From NCBI GenBank assembly GCA_902613065.1, contig CACMFU010000004.1, positions 1 through 64,000 of the forward strand: DNA of 64,000 nt. Direction: 5' to 3'. Origin of the DNA: an uncultured Pelagibacteraceae bacterium. Lineage in GTDB: Bacteria; Pseudomonadota; Alphaproteobacteria; Pelagibacterales; Pelagibacteraceae. Below, piece by piece: positions 1-8,802 of the stretch (its first letter is position 1; each line of letters begins with the position of its first letter). Both the position numbers and the translations under genes were made by a program. The notes beneath the pieces are model-generated. The model saw only the letters and a program-made list of their open reading frames with translations, was not told the DNA's origin and did no database searches.

Positions 1-750
1 TTTGATAAAGGCATTCATGTTATTGCAACTTCACCCGTTTTCTCGAAACCAGTCGCAGAAATTGCACTTGGATTTACACTCTCTCTTCTTAGAAATATTC
101 ATGGAGCAAATCAGGATTTCATTAATAAAAAGGAAAAGTACGGATTAGATGGAAATCTTAAGTCTTCATTGTTATCAGACAAAAGAATTGGATTATTGGG
201 ATTTGGAGACCTAGGAAAAGCTTTGGTTCCATTATTAAAACCATTTTCGAGCAAAATAAATATCTATGATCCTTGGATACCAAACAAAAAAATTATTAAT
301 CAAGGATTTAAACCAATTACTTTAAAAAAAATGTTTAAAGAATGTGAAGTTATTTATGTGCTCGCTGCAATTACTACAAAAAACAAAGGACTGATTGATA
401 AAAAATTACTCAATCTTATGAAATCAAACTCACTTTTTATACTAATGAGTAGAGCTGCAGTTGTTAACTTTAAAGATTTAAAAAATAGGCTTAAAAAAGG
501 TGATATTTATGCAGCGCTTGATGTTTTTCCGGAAGAACCAGTTAAAAAAAATGACCCAATAAGAAAATTAAAAAATGTTTTATTTTCTGCACATAGAGCG
601 GGTGCTTTAGACGAGGCATTCAAGGAAATGGGCAATATTGTTTTTGAAGATATGAAATTAATTTCAAAAAATCTTAATCCAAGATTTTGTAAAAGAGCTC
701 TAAGAAAAACTGTTCATCTTTTAAGGTCAAAACCTGTTGCAATTAATTAA
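1..750 (+). CDS. D-isomer-specific 2-hydroxyacid dehydrogenase (5' end outside window)
   Basis: NAD(P)-dependent oxidoreductase of the D-2-hydroxyacid dehydrogenase / phosphoglycerate dehydrogenase family, cytosolic. The frame is open from base 1 without a stop, and the first residues read like the family segment before the Rossmann domain (V-A-T-S-P then V-A-E-I-A-L), so the true start lies upstream. The TTG at 169 is internal. The nucleotide-binding loop is G-F-G-D-L-G, soon after base 190. The catalytic set is visible: the Arg of S-R-A-A, the Glu of F-P-E-E-P and the His of S-A-H-R-A-G. The gene runs into a sugar ABC operon 22 bases later, so it probably handles a sugar-derived hydroxyacid. 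Glyoxylate/hydroxypyruvate reductase is equally possible; the substrate cannot be read. Confidence 0.85.
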   Translation, partial: FDKGIHVIATSPVFSKPVAEIALGFTLSLLRNIHGANQDFINKKEKYGLDGNLKSSLLSDKRIGLLGFGDLGKALVPLLKPFSSKINIYDPWIPNKKIINQGFKPITLKKMFKECEVIYVLAAITTKNKGLIDKKLLNLMKSNSLFILMSRAAVVNFKDLKNRLKKGDIYAALDVFPEEPVKKNDPIRKLKNVLFSAHRAGALDEAFKEMGNIVFEDMKLISKNLNPRFCKRALRKTVHLLRSKPVAIN

Positions 751-772
751 TTTTTTTTTTAATTTAAATTAA

Positions 773-1522
773 ATGACTTCAACAAATAAATTGCTCTTAG
801 AGGCTAAAGGTATCACAAAGTATTTTGGAACAATAACTGCTTTAGAAAATGTAAATTTAAAAGTGCACGAAGGTGAATGTTTAGGTGTAGTGGGAGACAA
901 TGGTGCAGGTAAATCTACACTAATGAAAGTATTATCTGGTTTGTACAAACCAAGTGCAGGTGCTTTATTTTTTGAGGGTAAAGAACACGTATTAGATAGT
1001 CCAAAAGACTCTCAAAATTTAGGTTTAGAAATGGTTTATCAAGATCTTGCATTGGCAGGTAATTTACCTATTGGAGAAAATATATTCTTAGGAAGAGAGC
1101 CAACAAAAAATATTGGCTTTTTAAAATTTCTAGATTTTAAAAAAATTCAAGAAATGACAAGCGCACACTTAGAGAAACTAAAAATAAATGTTAAAAGTGC
1201 TGATCAGAAAGTAGAGGAATTATCTGGAGGACAAAGACAAGCGGTTGCAATAGCTAGGTCAACAGCATTTAATGCCAAAGTTGTAATAATGGATGAACCA
1301 ACTGCTGCTTTAGCAATAAAAGAAGTTGGAAAAGTATTAGACTTAATTAATAAATTAAAAAGTACTGGCGTAGGTGTTATAGTAATAAGTCATAGAATGG
1401 ATGATATTTTTACTGTTTGCGACAGAGTAATGGCACTTTTTCAAGGAACAAACTTTGCTGAGTCTCAATTAGATAAAACTTCAAGAGATGAAGTCATTGG
1501 TTGGATTATGGGAAAAAAATAA
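773..1522 (+). CDS. frcA: Sugar ABC transporter ATP-binding protein (FrcA-like)
   Basis: ATPase that powers sugar uptake through the permease encoded next. It has one ABC domain of 249 residues: Walker A GDNGAGKST at 41-49, signature LSGGQ at 150-154, Walker B VIMDEP at 171-176, and the switch His in V-I-S-H-R near 207. RbsA, MglA and XylG of the same superfamily have two ABC domains in about 500 residues. The single-domain length fits the alphaproteobacterial fructose-type FrcA branch. Order is ATPase, permease, binding protein, with the permease starting 1 base after this stop. Fructose, ribose or a related sugar is possible; the nearby mutarotase and ribokinase favour a ribose-like or fucose-like substrate. 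Confidence 0.85.
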   Translation: MTSTNKLLLEAKGITKYFGTITALENVNLKVHEGECLGVVGDNGAGKSTLMKVLSGLYKPSAGALFFEGKEHVLDSPKDSQNLGLEMVYQDLALAGNLPIGENIFLGREPTKNIGFLKFLDFKKIQEMTSAHLEKLKINVKSADQKVEELSGGQRQAVAIARSTAFNAKVVIMDEPTAALAIKEVGKVLDLINKLKSTGVGVIVISHRMDDIFTVCDRVMALFQGTNFAESQLDKTSRDEVIGWIMGKK

Positions 1523-1523
1523 A

Positions 1524-2537
1524 ATGGACGATAAGGAAAAAAAACAAGATAGCTTATATGTAAAACTTATTCCATATTTTGAAAAATATGGGATTTTACT
1601 ATTATTAGTTATCATGATCTTGGTAATGCATATTTTGCAACCAGATGTCTTCTTGTCTTGGAGAAATGTAACAAACGTATTCAAACAAATATCTTGGCAA
1701 TCAATGTTAGCTTTAGGTGTTTTTATGGTGATTGTGACTGCGGGTATAGATCTATCAGTTGGCTCAATAATGATGCTTTCATTGATGATTTTAGCTATAG
1801 TAGCTAAAGCTGGAGCACCTTGGTTTATAGTTGTTCTAGTACCTTTGTTTGCTGGATTTTTATGTGGGTTGATAAATGGTTTGGGGATAACACTTTTAAG
1901 AATGCCTCATCCTTTTATAATGACTTTAGGAACTCTTTATATTTTTAGAGGAACAGGAAACTTAATATCAGGCGGAACACCCATAAGTGGATTTACCGAT
2001 GAAGTTAGGTACTTAGGTCATGGTAGAATTGATCTTACTTGGTTAGGATTAGAGAAATCTCAATATCTCCCCGTAAGCTTAGTTTTAATCGCTGTTGTAT
2101 ATTTTGTTTTTTGGGTTTTCTTAAATCATAGTCGAACAGGAAAGTGGATTTATGCAATTGGTGGCAACCCAAGCGCAGCAAGAGCTTCAGGAATTAATGT
2201 TAATAAAATTTTAATAATTGTTTATTCACTTTGTGGATTTTTATCAGGTATTGGAGCATTAATTTTAGCAGGAAGAACAGACTCTGGTTATCCTAATGCA
2301 GGATTACAATCTGAATTGGACGCTATTGCAGCATGTATAATTGGTGGAGCTAGTTTCTTTGGTGGTAGAGGAACTGTGCTTGGAGTTTTTGCTGGAGTAA
2401 TGATTATGGGAATTTTAAGAAATGGACTTAATTTGATGGATGTAAGTTCTTTCTGGCAACAAGTATTGATTGGCTCGATCATTGTATTAGCGGTTTACGT
2501 GGATGTTTTAAGAAGAGATTTCGGCACGAGAAAATAA
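1524..2537 (+). CDS. frcC: Sugar ABC transporter permease (FrcC/RbsC family)
   Basis: Inner-membrane channel subunit of the BPD_transp_2 (RbsC/XylH) type, 337 residues with about ten hydrophobic helices. Conserved family segments are T-A-G-I-D-L-S-V-G-S near residue 75, the glycine-rich A-I-G-G-N-P-S-A-A-R-A-S-G cytoplasmic loop that contacts the ATPase, and I-I-G-G-A-S-F-F-G-G-R-G-T near the C-terminus. An upstream in-frame start at 1488 would overlap frcA by 35 bases. The ATG at 1524 follows the frcA stop directly and is preferred. The binding-protein gene follows only after 107 bases, so it may be expressed separately. Confidence 0.87.
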   Translation: MDDKEKKQDSLYVKLIPYFEKYGILLLLVIMILVMHILQPDVFLSWRNVTNVFKQISWQSMLALGVFMVIVTAGIDLSVGSIMMLSLMILAIVAKAGAPWFIVVLVPLFAGFLCGLINGLGITLLRMPHPFIMTLGTLYIFRGTGNLISGGTPISGFTDEVRYLGHGRIDLTWLGLEKSQYLPVSLVLIAVVYFVFWVFLNHSRTGKWIYAIGGNPSAARASGINVNKILIIVYSLCGFLSGIGALILAGRTDSGYPNAGLQSELDAIAACIIGGASFFGGRGTVLGVFAGVMIMGILRNGLNLMDVSSFWQQVLIGSIIVLAVYVDVLRRDFGTRK

Positions 2538-2644
2538 ACACGTCAAAGTTGAATAGGTGCTATCATAAGAGACCCTGTAAACAGTTGAATTTTTTTTAAA
2601 AATTTTATTAAATTAAGCTTTAATAATTATTAAAGGGGAAATTT

Positions 2645-3577
2645 ATGAGAGAACTATCAAGAAAAATTGTTGTTTTAGTATCAGCAATTTTTTTATCGAT
2701 AAGCATGATTTCAGCTTCTTTTGCTGATGGTCATGGTAAAAAAATCTTATTCAGTATTAAAGGTCCTGGGTCTGGAAATCCTTTCTGGGCTTCAGTTACA
2801 AAAGGTGCTGAAGAAGAAGCTAAAAAATTAGGTGTTAAGTTAATCTTGGTTGCGCCACCTCAAGAAGGTGATGTTCAAGCACAAATTAACCAAGTGGAAG
2901 ACCAACTTGCTAAAGGTGTTGATGCTTTAGCTCTTGCACCAGGAGATCCAAATGCATTTGCTCCAATTGTAGATGACGCTATCAAAAGTGGTGTTCCAGT
3001 TGTATTCGTAGATACAAAAGGAATCAATGAAGGTGTTACTTTTATTGGAACTAACAATATGAATGGAGCAGAATTAGCTGCTAAATTCATTTGTGACAAA
3101 ACTCCAAAAGGTTCAGATGTTGCAATTTTGACTGGAATAGAGTCTCAATCAACAGCTTTACTAAGAAGAGACGGTGCAATTAAAGGATTTAAAAATTGTG
3201 GTTTAAATATAGTTGCTACACAAACAGCCGAGTGGGATACTGCAAAAGGTAGATCAGTTACTGAATCTATTATTTTGAAAAATCCTAACATCAAAGCAAT
3301 ATTTGCTTCAAATGACAATATGGGCTTAGGTGCTATGCAAGCTCTTAAAGATGCAGATATGAATGATGTTGTTGTTGTTGGTTTTGATGCAACTCCAGAT
3401 GCTGCTACAAGTATCTTAAAAGGTGAAATGACTGCAACTATTGCTCAGTTCTCATATAACATGGGTGCTTACGGTGTTAAATATGCACTTGAGCTAGCTA
3501 ATGGTGGAAGTATTGATCCAAACATTGATACTGGAACACAATTAGTAACAAAAGAAAACGCTAACGATTTTAAATAA
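2645..3577 (+). CDS. frcB: Periplasmic sugar-binding protein (RbsB/FrcB family)
   Basis: Soluble receptor for the FrcAC transporter, 310 residues, Peripla_BP_4 type. It has a classical signal peptide (basic start, hydrophobic core, cleavage after S-F-A, mature end near D-G-H-G). Family marks include I-K-G-P-G-S-G-N-P-F-W near residue 38, V-D-T-K at the first hinge and F-A-S-N-D-N-M-G-L-G-A near 222. A good ribosome-binding site (AAAGGGGAAA) precedes the ATG. It is the last gene of the operon and is followed by a strong intrinsic terminator. Ribose, fructose or a deoxysugar are all possible ligands. Confidence 0.87.
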   Translation: MRELSRKIVVLVSAIFLSISMISASFADGHGKKILFSIKGPGSGNPFWASVTKGAEEEAKKLGVKLILVAPPQEGDVQAQINQVEDQLAKGVDALALAPGDPNAFAPIVDDAIKSGVPVVFVDTKGINEGVTFIGTNNMNGAELAAKFICDKTPKGSDVAILTGIESQSTALLRRDGAIKGFKNCGLNIVATQTAEWDTAKGRSVTESIILKNPNIKAIFASNDNMGLGAMQALKDADMNDVVVVGFDATPDAATSILKGEMTATIAQFSYNMGAYGVKYALELANGGSIDPNIDTGTQLVTKENANDFK

Positions 3578-3596
3578 TCATTAGTTTATAACATTT

Positions 3597-3632
3597 AAAA
3601 AAGGGTGGAGTTTTATTCCACCCTTTTTTTTT
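3597..3632 (+). terminator. Rho-independent terminator after the sugar ABC operon
   Basis: A perfect 13-bp stem (AAAAAAGGGTGGA at 3597-3609 with TCCACCCTTTTTT at 3617-3629) encloses a 7-base loop and runs into nine T residues. It ends the plus-strand ABC operon 20 bases after the binding-protein stop. Confidence 0.93.
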
Positions 3633-3639
3633 ATTTATT

Positions 3640-4017
3640 TTAAAGAGTGATTACTTGATCAGGTGGATTTGATCCAAGTGCAGTATATAATTGTGGAAAG
3701 CATCCGGCCACCACACCATCAACCAAACCTTTTGCTTTAACATCTCCACTTCCGCATTGTTCTAAAGTTCCATCAGCAAAACCTCGTCTAACAGCGCAGG
3801 CATCACATACCATCAACAGCATTTTCTTCTCATTAGCAATTTTTGCTAATCTTTCACCGATGGGATCTCCTTTTTTTAAACAAAAAAGGTTATCATCAAA
3901 AAAAAACATTCCAGCAACATCAACTACGTGAGAGTTTTTTTCCAGTTGTGGCAATATCATTGTAGCAAGTTGGAAAGTACTAGCCATACTTGTTTTAAAT
4001 ACATAAGCAATTTTCAT
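3640..4017 (-). CDS. DsrE/F-family sulfur-relay-like protein
   Basis: Small cytosolic protein of 125 residues with the DsrE/TusD-type alpha/beta fold. The N-terminal strand M-K-I-A-Y-V-F-K-T and the V-C-D-A-C segment are what I recognise. Five cysteines are present (C46, C71, C74, C88, C106), with C71 and C74 in a C-x-x-C pair. Family members carry persulfide sulfur or form redox complexes. Here the usual partners (DsrF, DsrH, TusE) are missing and no sulfur gene is adjacent, so the function is open. It has its own ribosome-binding site (TAGGAGA) and an upstream 20-bp palindrome that may be an operator. Confidence 0.7.
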   Translation of the reverse strand: MKIAYVFKTSMASTFQLATMILPQLEKNSHVVDVAGMFFFDDNLFCLKKGDPIGERLAKIANEKKMLLMVCDACAVRRGFADGTLEQCGSGDVKAKGLVDGVVAGCFPQLYTALGSNPPDQVITL

Positions 4018-4190
4018 ATTTTCTCCTAATTTTTATATATTATTTGTTATGTTATAACATAACATTTTAAATTCAATGAATAAATAAGTACAAAGAAAAT
4101 ATTTTCAGAATTTTTGATAAAAAAAATTATGTAAATTAATTAATTCAAGTAATGTTAGAAATCTAAAATAGAATATAATATAGTTATAAA
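4018..4190. other. Intergenic region between divergent dsrE-like and fucU/rbsD-like genes
   Basis: This 173-base AT-rich gap carries divergent promoters. It holds a perfect 20-bp palindrome (separate entry) near the dsrE-like start and a TATAAT box at 4174-4179 just upstream of the mutarotase. No RNA gene or small reading frame with a ribosome-binding site was seen. Confidence 0.6.
4045..4064. promoter_or_regulatory. Perfect 20-bp palindrome, probable operator
   Basis: The half-site TGTTATGTTA is followed directly by its exact reverse complement. It lies 28 bases upstream of the dsrE-like start codon on the minus strand and 127 bases upstream of the fucU/rbsD-like start. It has no T-tract on either side and is not at a gene end, so a protein-binding site is more likely than a terminator. 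The cognate regulator is not encoded nearby. Confidence 0.55.
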
Positions 4191-4652
4191 ATGTTAATAA
4201 ATATTAATCCAGTTTTAAGCCCTGAATTACTTTTTAATTTAAGATCCATGGGTCATGGCGAGAAAATTATTCTTGCTGATGCTAATTTTCCCGCAAATTC
4301 TATGAATAAAAACGTAATTCGATTGGATGGGGTAGATATTAAAAGTGCAGCAAATGCAATTTTATCTGTTTTTCCATTAGATAGTTTTACCGTATCACAA
4401 GGGGGCTCACCTGCACTTAGAATGGAAGTAGATGACAAACCAGAAGAACTAACTGAAACTCATAAAGAATTTATTGAAGCAGTAAAAAATAATTCTGGTC
4501 CTCAATGGAAAGTTGGATCAATTTCAAGACAAAATTTTTATGAAGAAGCAAAAAAAGCATATTGTATTGTAACCACTACAGATGCCCGACCTTTTGGATG
4601 TTTTATTATTACTAAAGGAGTTATTCTTCCTGATGGTAAAGTCTGGTCTTAG
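4191..4652 (+). CDS. RbsD/FucU-family sugar mutarotase
   Basis: Cytosolic mutarotase that speeds anomer exchange of an imported sugar such as L-fucose or D-ribose. It has 153 residues, typical for FucU. The start M-L-x-x-I-x-P-x-L-S-P-E-L-L, the catalytic His22 in M-G-H-G-E, A-D-A-N-F-P-A near 30-36 and the C-terminal F-G-C-F-I-I-T-K-G-V all match FucU rather than the shorter RbsD. No Shine-Dalgarno sequence is visible; a TATAAT box at 4174-4179 would start transcription only a few bases before the ATG, so the message may be leaderless. A ribokinase gene follows after 4 bases, forming a sugar-entry pair. Confidence 0.85.
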   Translation: MLININPVLSPELLFNLRSMGHGEKIILADANFPANSMNKNVIRLDGVDIKSAANAILSVFPLDSFTVSQGGSPALRMEVDDKPEELTETHKEFIEAVKNNSGPQWKVGSISRQNFYEEAKKAYCIVTTTDARPFGCFIITKGVILPDGKVWS

Positions 4653-4656
4653 TTAA

Positions 4657-5571
4657 ATGAAATCTATATGTGTACTTGGAGTATTTGTTGCAGATCTATG
4701 TTTTATCGGTGGAAAAATTCCTGAAGTGGGGCAAACTATTTTAGGAACAAAACACTTAATAGGACCTGGTGGAAAAGGATCTAACCAAGCCATTGCTGCA
4801 GCAAGACTTGGCGGAAACATAAGTTTTATTACAAAAATAGGTGATGATAATAATGCTGAAATGGCACTAAATTTATATAAATCCTCTGGAGTAAATACCG
4901 ATTATATTATTAAAGACAAAAATCACTCAACTGGTGTTGCTGGTATTATGATTAATGCTAATACAGGTGATAATGCAATAAACATTATACCAGGCGCTGC
5001 TGGCACTTTAAATAGTTCTGATATAGATAATAATTTAAAAGCAATCGAGAAGTCAGATATATTCTTAACACAATTAGAAACACCATATGATGTTACTAGT
5101 TATGCTTTACAAAAAGCTAAAGATACTGGATCAATTACAATTTTAAATCCAGCTCCGGCTTCAAAAATATCTGACAATGACTTTAAAAACATAGACTATT
5201 TTACGCCAAATGAAACTGAGGCTAGTTTTTATTTAGAAAAGAAAATAGAAACAAAATCTGAAATAGAAAATGCAGCTAAAGAATTTTTAAAAAAAGGAGT
5301 CAAAAATATTCTAATAACTCTAGGTTCTAAAGGAGTTTATTTTTCAAATGGAACCGAAAGCCATTTTGTAGATGCTCATAAATTAAAAGACGATGTAAAA
5401 GATACTACTGGAGCAGGAGATGCATTTAATGGAGCTTTTAGTGTGGCATTAGCTAAATCGTTAAAAATTGTTGATGCATTAGAATTTTCTAATAAAGTTG
5501 CTGGCATTTCTACAACTAAAGAAGGGGCTGCAAATTCAATGCCAAGTATCAATGAAGTAGAAAATTATTAA
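4657..5571 (+). CDS. rbsK: Ribokinase-like PfkB-family sugar kinase
   Basis: Cytosolic kinase that phosphorylates ribose or a related sugar with ATP, 304 residues, the family norm. PfkB signature 1 is G-P-G-G-K-G-S-N-Q at 36-44. Signature 2, D-T-T-G-A-G-D-A-F-N-G, starts at 249 with catalytic base D255. N-P-A-P-A and P-N-E-T-E-A occur at the usual spacing for ribokinase. The gene follows the mutarotase by 4 bases and ends exactly where the convergent dehydratase ends. A deoxyribokinase or another pentokinase role is possible. Confidence 0.85.
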   Translation: MKSICVLGVFVADLCFIGGKIPEVGQTILGTKHLIGPGGKGSNQAIAAARLGGNISFITKIGDDNNAEMALNLYKSSGVNTDYIIKDKNHSTGVAGIMINANTGDNAINIIPGAAGTLNSSDIDNNLKAIEKSDIFLTQLETPYDVTSYALQKAKDTGSITILNPAPASKISDNDFKNIDYFTPNETEASFYLEKKIETKSEIENAAKEFLKKGVKNILITLGSKGVYFSNGTESHFVDAHKLKDDVKDTTGAGDAFNGAFSVALAKSLKIVDALEFSNKVAGISTTKEGAANSMPSINEVENY

Positions 5572-6747
5572 TTACTCAATAATTTTAAATTCTGATTTAT
5601 ATTTATCTGTAATCTTAAGCCCAAGACCAGGAACATTATCATCTAGATCTATCATTCCATCTATTGGAGCAGGATCACCTTCAAAAATATAATAAAATAG
5701 TTCGTTACCAATTTCTACATCATGAACTGGAAAAAACTCTGAGATAGGACAATTAAAATTCGACATTGTTAAATGATAGTTATGCATTTGACCTGCATGT
5801 GGAATTACTGGAACTTGATAAGCCTCTGCAAGAGCATTTATTTTCTGAGCGATTGTAAATCCACCAACTCTATTATTATCATATTGAATGTAGCTAACTG
5901 CTTTGAGGTCTAACAATTGTTTAAAACCAAATAGATTAAATTCATGTTCTCCCCCAGAAATTGGTATAGCGTTCATATTATTCAGTTCCGCATACCCATG
6001 AATATCATCAGCAATAACAGGTTCTTCTAACCATCTTGGATTAAATTTTACCAATTTAGGTATCATTCTTTTAGAATAATCTAGGTTCCAACCCATATAA
6101 CATTCTAACATTAAGTCAGTATCATCCCCGATTACTTCTCTTACAGCTTCTACAAGTTCAATGTTTTTTCTCATACCTTCAGGACCATCTTTTGGTCCCC
6201 AACCAAATCTCATTTTAAACATTTTAAAACCTTGTTTTTTATACTTTTCAGCTTCATTTTGTAAATCTTTGATAGGTTGGCTATAAAGTTTTGATGCATA
6301 AACAGGTATCTTTTCTTTTGTTCTACCCCCTAACAATTTAAATACGGGTTTGTTAGTTAACTTTCCTAATATATCCCAAATAGCAATATCAATTGCAGAT
6401 ATTGCAACCATACCCAAACCTCTTCTTCCCCATGCATGAGTTCTTCTATACATTTTTTCCCAGATGTAAGCGTAATCAAAAGGATCTTCTCCTATAACTA
6501 ATGGTTTAAGATACTCATCAATAGTTTTTTTTACTAATTGAGGTGCAAGAGCTGCATTACCAATTCCAATATGACCATCATCAGTTACAATTTCACAAAT
6601 TAACCATTCATGAAATCTGAAAGAACCCATGGCATCTGATTTTTCATAAAGTAAATCTGATGCATTTGTGCAAAAATTATTTTGTGGAGGAACTGTTTTA
6701 CCATTCCATTGATATACTTTTGTTCTTATATCTTTAATTTTAGACAT
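5572..6747 (-). CDS. Enolase-superfamily acid-sugar dehydratase, L-rhamnonate dehydratase-like
   Basis: Mg-dependent dehydratase that would convert an aldonate such as L-rhamnonate or L-fuconate to the 2-keto-3-deoxy acid. It has 391 residues of the mandelate-racemase subgroup. Metal ligands fit E215 (L-M-L-E-C-Y), E241 (W-L-E-E-P) and E267 (S-G-G-E-H-E). The catalytic dyad fits D290 and H317 (V-I-P-H-A-G), the D302/H329 pair of E. coli RhmD. The segment from W-G-P-K-D-G to the first ligand also resembles RhmD. The first ligand is Glu where RhmD has Asp. It is transcribed with the PdxA-like gene (stop and start abut). A different C6 acid is possible. Confidence 0.78.
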   Translation of the reverse strand: MSKIKDIRTKVYQWNGKTVPPQNNFCTNASDLLYEKSDAMGSFRFHEWLICEIVTDDGHIGIGNAALAPQLVKKTIDEYLKPLVIGEDPFDYAYIWEKMYRRTHAWGRRGLGMVAISAIDIAIWDILGKLTNKPVFKLLGGRTKEKIPVYASKLYSQPIKDLQNEAEKYKKQGFKMFKMRFGWGPKDGPEGMRKNIELVEAVREVIGDDTDLMLECYMGWNLDYSKRMIPKLVKFNPRWLEEPVIADDIHGYAELNNMNAIPISGGEHEFNLFGFKQLLDLKAVSYIQYDNNRVGGFTIAQKINALAEAYQVPVIPHAGQMHNYHLTMSNFNCPISEFFPVHDVEIGNELFYYIFEGDPAPIDGMIDLDDNVPGLGLKITDKYKSEFKIIE

Positions 6748-7740
6748 TTAATTTAAATTTTGAGCCATTCTTAATGCAATTTTAAACGATTGCAATGTTG
6801 GCTCCAAATTTGCCTGATTTTTTCCAGCAATATCAAACGCAGTTCCATGCGCAGGTGTTGTTATTGGAATTGGAAGACCACCTTGAACTGTTACCCCTCT
6901 ATCAAATCCAAAAGCTTTTAGTCCAGATTGTAGAGCATCATGATACATTCCAACAATGCAATCATGATTTTTATTTTTAAATGCTGTAATGAAAGAAGTA
7001 TCACACGGTAAAGGACCATCAGCATTAATACCAAGTTTTTTTGCTTCCTCTATTGCTGGTATTATCTCATCTTTTTCTTCATTACCAAACTCTGCATGAG
7101 GGTTAAGAGCTTGAACCGCAACTCTTGGATTTTCTATACCGTTTAATTTCATTGCTTCATTAATCAATTTTATTGGCTCCATTATTTTATCTTTCTTAAT
7201 ATGTTCTGGAACTTCTTTGATAGGTATATGAGATGTCACTCGTGCAGTCCAAAAATTATCTACTACATTAAATTCACAAAAAAAACTTTTTACATTTAAT
7301 TTATCAGCCATATGATGTAATTCGTCATCAAATTTACATCCACCTAATTTTAAGCTTGTCTTATTAAAAGGACCAAAATTAATAGCATCAATTTTTTTCT
7401 CTTTCGCAAGTTCTAGTGCTAAATTTAATGCATTTAAAACAGTTTCTCCAGATTCGGCAGAGCATTCTGATAAATTATAATCTTTGTTTTTACCCTTAGA
7501 GATATCTAAAAAATACTTACTTTTTTTATCAAAATTTATTTCATCAAAATCAGTAACAATTTCTAGGTCTGAATTATTTCCTGAAATTTTATCTCCAGCA
7601 TTTAAAATATTTTTTTCACCAATTATAGTAATGTTTGCATTCGATAGTTCGTTTTGGGTCAAAAGTTTTGATATAAGTTCTGGTCCAATACCTGATGGAT
7701 CTCCAAGCAATAAAGCAATATTTTTTTTCTTATTTGTCAT
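6748..7740 (-). CDS. PdxA-family 4-phosphate dehydrogenase (PdxA2-like)
   Basis: NAD-dependent, metal-dependent beta-decarboxylating dehydrogenase, 330 residues. The N-terminal G-D-P-S-G-I-G-P-E and the three metal histidines H171, H215 and H267 are intact, as is T-T-P-A-H-G-T-A-F-D-I near 295. Classical PdxA makes pyridoxal phosphate precursors. Paralogues (PdxA2) oxidise D-threonate or D-erythronate 4-phosphate in sugar-acid catabolism. Its place directly upstream of an acid-sugar dehydratase and divergent from a tricarboxylate-type importer favours the catabolic role, but the DUF1537 kinase expected with PdxA2 is not in the window. Classical PdxA therefore cannot be excluded. Confidence 0.75.
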   Translation of the reverse strand: MTNKKKNIALLLGDPSGIGPELISKLLTQNELSNANITIIGEKNILNAGDKISGNNSDLEIVTDFDEINFDKKSKYFLDISKGKNKDYNLSECSAESGETVLNALNLALELAKEKKIDAINFGPFNKTSLKLGGCKFDDELHHMADKLNVKSFFCEFNVVDNFWTARVTSHIPIKEVPEHIKKDKIMEPIKLINEAMKLNGIENPRVAVQALNPHAEFGNEEKDEIIPAIEEAKKLGINADGPLPCDTSFITAFKNKNHDCIVGMYHDALQSGLKAFGFDRGVTVQGGLPIPITTPAHGTAFDIAGKNQANLEPTLQSFKIALRMAQNLN

Positions 7741-7809
7741 TTTTTTTCTTACTGTTTCTAACAGATTATGATTAAATATTTAAATATAAATTAACTTAAG
7801 AGGGAAATA

Positions 7810-8784
7810 ATGAAAAAAAGCTTTAAACTATTTTTAGCTGCTGCTTTTTTAGTAACTGAATTTTTTGTTGTAGCACTTCCACTTATGATTACATCTGCAA
7901 AAGCAGATGGTCATCCAATACAAGCAATTACTCATGCTGGTTTTGGTGGTGGAACAGATGTTACTACGAGAATGATGTTGTTAAGAGCAAGAAGAGTTTT
8001 AAAACAAGACATGCAATTAGTTAACAAAAAAGGTGGTGGTGGAGCTGCATCTATGGACTACATGATGACACTTCCTGCTGACGGTAATCACACTTTGACT
8101 TGGACTACTGGTCACGCAGTATCAATGGCTTTAGGTAAAACAAAAGTCAAAATAAGCGATATGCAACCGCTAGCTAGAGGAACTGATGATCCTCAACTAT
8201 TTGTTGTTAATTGTAATAATGACATCAAAGATGCTAAGAAATTTATTAGCACTCAAAAATCAAAATCACTAAAATATGGAACAACTCACACTGGTGGAAT
8301 TGATGATGTTAGTGCAATTGCATTTACTAAAAAAGGTGGATTAAAAGATCCAACTATTGTTGCTTACAAAGGTGTTGCGCCAATTAAAACTAACCTAATC
8401 AAGGGAGATATTGATGTAGGAGTTTTAAATTTAGGTGAGGCCCTAACTGAAATTAATGAAGGCAAACTTTGTGTTTCAGTTGTATTAGCAAATAATAGAA
8501 TGGCTAAAATAGGAGACTCTCCAACGGCAAAAGAATTAGGGATACCTGTTTCTTTATCTACTGTTAGAGGTTTCGTAACTAAAAAAGGTGCTCCAGCAGA
8601 CAGAGTTAAACAACTAGAAGCTGGAATGATGAAAGCTATGAGCCACAACTACTATAAAAATTTCCTAACAGAAATTGGTCTTGATGAAACTAGTGTTGTA
8701 GGCGCAGATGAATGGGGCAAGCAAATGGAAGAAATGCTTGCTGAAATGACAGCTCAACTCAAAGCATTGGGTTACATTAATTAA
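7810..8784 (+). CDS. tctC: TctC-family periplasmic solute-binding protein
   Basis: Receptor of a tripartite tricarboxylate transporter (Bug family), 324 residues. A long signal peptide ends at A-K-A with mature end D-G-H-P. The family core is visible: A-G-F-G-G-G-T-D near residue 43, K-K-G-G-G-G-A-A-S near 76 and L-T-W-T-T-G-H-A near 98. Ribosome-binding site GAGGGAAA sits 5 bases before the ATG. The two membrane subunits follow, with an intrinsic-terminator-like hairpin between them and this gene. Neighbouring enzymes suggest an acidic sugar derivative as ligand, but Bug proteins bind diverse carboxylates. Confidence 0.87.
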   Translation: MKKSFKLFLAAAFLVTEFFVVALPLMITSAKADGHPIQAITHAGFGGGTDVTTRMMLLRARRVLKQDMQLVNKKGGGGAASMDYMMTLPADGNHTLTWTTGHAVSMALGKTKVKISDMQPLARGTDDPQLFVVNCNNDIKDAKKFISTQKSKSLKYGTTHTGGIDDVSAIAFTKKGGLKDPTIVAYKGVAPIKTNLIKGDIDVGVLNLGEALTEINEGKLCVSVVLANNRMAKIGDSPTAKELGIPVSLSTVRGFVTKKGAPADRVKQLEAGMMKAMSHNYYKNFLTEIGLDETSVVGADEWGKQMEEMLAEMTAQLKALGYIN

Positions 8785-8802
8785 TAAATTTTGTACATTT
8801 AA

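Noticed and set aside
2538-2644. Possible riboswitch or small RNA between frcC and frcB
   Set aside because: A stretch of about 45 bases has slightly higher G+C, but no stable paired structure or known motif could be traced by eye.
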